From Rhizobium sp. NXC24 (lineage in GTDB: Bacteria > Pseudomonadota > Alphaproteobacteria > Rhizobiales > Rhizobiaceae), in contig NZ_CP024314.1 in the NCBI RefSeq assembly GCF_002944315.1, positions 1,240,001 to 1,304,000 of the forward strand: a stretch of DNA of 64,000 nucleotides. Direction: 5' to 3'. The position numbers and the translations under genes were made by a program. Below the pieces are notes generated by a model. It was given only the letters and a program-made list of their open reading frames with translations, searched no databases and had not been told where the DNA came from. Each line of letters starts with the position of its first letter. The first letter of the stretch is position 1. Shown here piece after piece: positions 63,045-64,000 of the stretch.

Positions 63045-64000
63045 TTATCGGCTGCTGTCGCGTACAATCAGTTCGGGCGAGATCCTGACATCGACGCCCT
63101 CGTTGCCGTCAAGGATATCGAGGATCAAACGCGCGGTCTTTTCTCCGATTTCCCGTGCGAAGGCATTGATCGTGGTCAGCGTGGGTACGCAGACTTCGCC
63201 GATCTCGTAATTGCCGAACCCGCCAATCGCAAAACGTTCCGGGACGGGAACGCCCAAACGACGACACTCGGTCAGCGCGCCATAGGCCGCAAGGTCGGAC
63301 ACGCAGACGACCGCCTCAGTATCCGGATAGGTTTCGATCAATTTCGCCATAGCATTGGCGCCTTCGCGCATCGAAATGGGCGGCAGGCCGGCGGCGATCA
63401 GGCGCGATGCATCAAGCCCATGCGCTTGCATGGCGGCAGAGAAGCCGACCCGCCGCTCACTACCGCGCGTATCGCGCCCGACATCACCGCCGATGAAGGC
63501 GATGCGGCGATAGCCGGAGCGGACGAAGTGGTCCACCATGTCGCGAACGGCACCGGCGTTGGAAAATCCGACGTAATGGTCGATCGGTTCGGCGGGAATA
63601 TCCCAGGTCTCGATCACGGGGATATTGATCGTTTCCAACAGACGTCGCCCGCGTTCCGTATGCTTGCCGCCGGTCACGACAATTGCCTGCGGCTTGCGGC
63701 GCAAGAGCTGCTCGATGAGCCGCTCCTCCTCCTGCGTGTTGTAGTTCGTATAACCCAACAGGATCTGCATGTCGCGCGCGGCGAGCGTATCGGAAAGTCC
63801 GCCGACGGTATCGGCGAAATTGGCGTTGTTGATCGAAGGAATCGTAACCGCGACGAAACCGGACTTCTGTGAGCGCAGGTTGGAGGCCGTGCTGTCGAAA
63901 ACGTAACCGAGATCCTCGGCAGCCTGGAGGATGGCCTCTCTTCTCTCCTTACTGATCAGACTGTCGGCCTTGAATGCACGCGACACTGTCATCGGGGAAA
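63045..64000 (-). CDS. LacI-family regulator, GntR(gluconate)-like (5' truncated by window)
   Basis: The frame runs to the window edge. The first visible residues, SPMTVSRAF, are the recognition helix of a LacI helix-turn-helix, so about 20-40 N-terminal residues are missing. The sensor domain (FVAVTIPSINNANFADTVGGLSDTL, EERLIEQLLRRKPQAIVVTGG, IPVIETWDIPAEPIDHYVGFSN, RRLGVPVPERFAIGGFGN) resembles the E. coli gluconate repressor GntR in order and wording. It may bind one of the LacI-type palindromes in this window. Confidence 0.88.
   Translation of the reverse strand, partial: SPMTVSRAFKADSLISKERREAILQAAEDLGYVFDSTASNLRSQKSGFVAVTIPSINNANFADTVGGLSDTLAARDMQILLGYTNYNTQEEERLIEQLLRRKPQAIVVTGGKHTERGRRLLETINIPVIETWDIPAEPIDHYVGFSNAGAVRDMVDHFVRSGYRRIAFIGGDVGRDTRGSERRVGFSAAMQAHGLDASRLIAAGLPPISMREGANAMAKLIETYPDTEAVVCVSDLAAYGALTECRRLGVPVPERFAIGGFGNYEIGEVCVPTLTTINAFAREIGEKTARLILDILDGNEGVDVRISPELIVRDSSR

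Overview
The window looks like part of a chromosome, chromid or megaplasmid of a Rhizobium-type alphaproteobacterium. It is GC-rich and dense with sugar ABC transporters of the CUT1 and CUT2 classes and their LacI, SorC, GntR, AraC and XRE regulators. It also carries a branched-chain 2-oxoacid dehydrogenase operon and many copies of a promoter matching the consensus for the alphaproteobacterial general-stress sigma factor EcfG/RpoE2 (GGAAC-N18/19-TT). I see no rRNA, tRNA, insertion sequence, CRISPR array, replication or conjugation genes.

Left part (1 to about 23 kb): a general-stress island. It begins with the 3' end of a GH13 trehalose-synthase-like gene and a GH13 alpha-glucosidase. It continues with small stress-type proteins, an isoaspartyl methyltransferase fused to an erythromycin-esterase domain, an uncharacterised phosphoribosyltransferase/kinase-like protein, and an inositol-3-phosphate synthase operon that includes a glycosidase with an apparently circularly permuted barrel. 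Next come a pyruvyl-transferase/F420-hydrogenase-beta pair and a three-gene phospholipid set (EEP phosphatase-like, UPF0104, phospholipase D) like E. coli ybhP/ybhN/clsB. A DUF72 protein, an Nramp-like transporter, an SDR, a PPC-domain protein, a receiver protein and a DUF2934 protein close the region. Twelve perfect promoter-like elements, serving thirteen genes or operons, precede these genes. One element, at 13945-13971, is symmetric and can read both ways.

Middle part (23 to 46.5 kb): carbohydrate catabolism. First comes a CUT2 transporter with a LacD/YihT-type aldolase, a ROK kinase fused to a P-loop kinase domain, and a divergent SorC regulator. Then a LacI regulator, a hydrolase and a Gfo/Idh dehydrogenase flank a long operon that starts with a CUT1 transporter. 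It continues with two xylose-isomerase-like TIM-barrel proteins, a Gfo/Idh dehydrogenase, an alpha/beta hydrolase, a pentulose/hexulose-phosphate 3-epimerase-like protein and a ROK kinase. A DapA-family lyase, a GntR/FCD regulator and a second CUT1 transporter follow. Neither CUT1 system has its own ATPase here.

Right part (46.5 to 64 kb): a small His-rich exported protein, a hipBA-type toxin-antitoxin pair, a second CUT2 operon, an XRE regulator with an 18-bp tandem repeat in its upstream region, and an AraC regulator. A third CUT2 operon sits behind a perfect 16-bp LacI-type palindrome. Last are the acyl-CoA dehydrogenase-bkdA1-bkdA2-bkdB operon, with no E3 gene next to it, and a LacI regulator cut by the window end.
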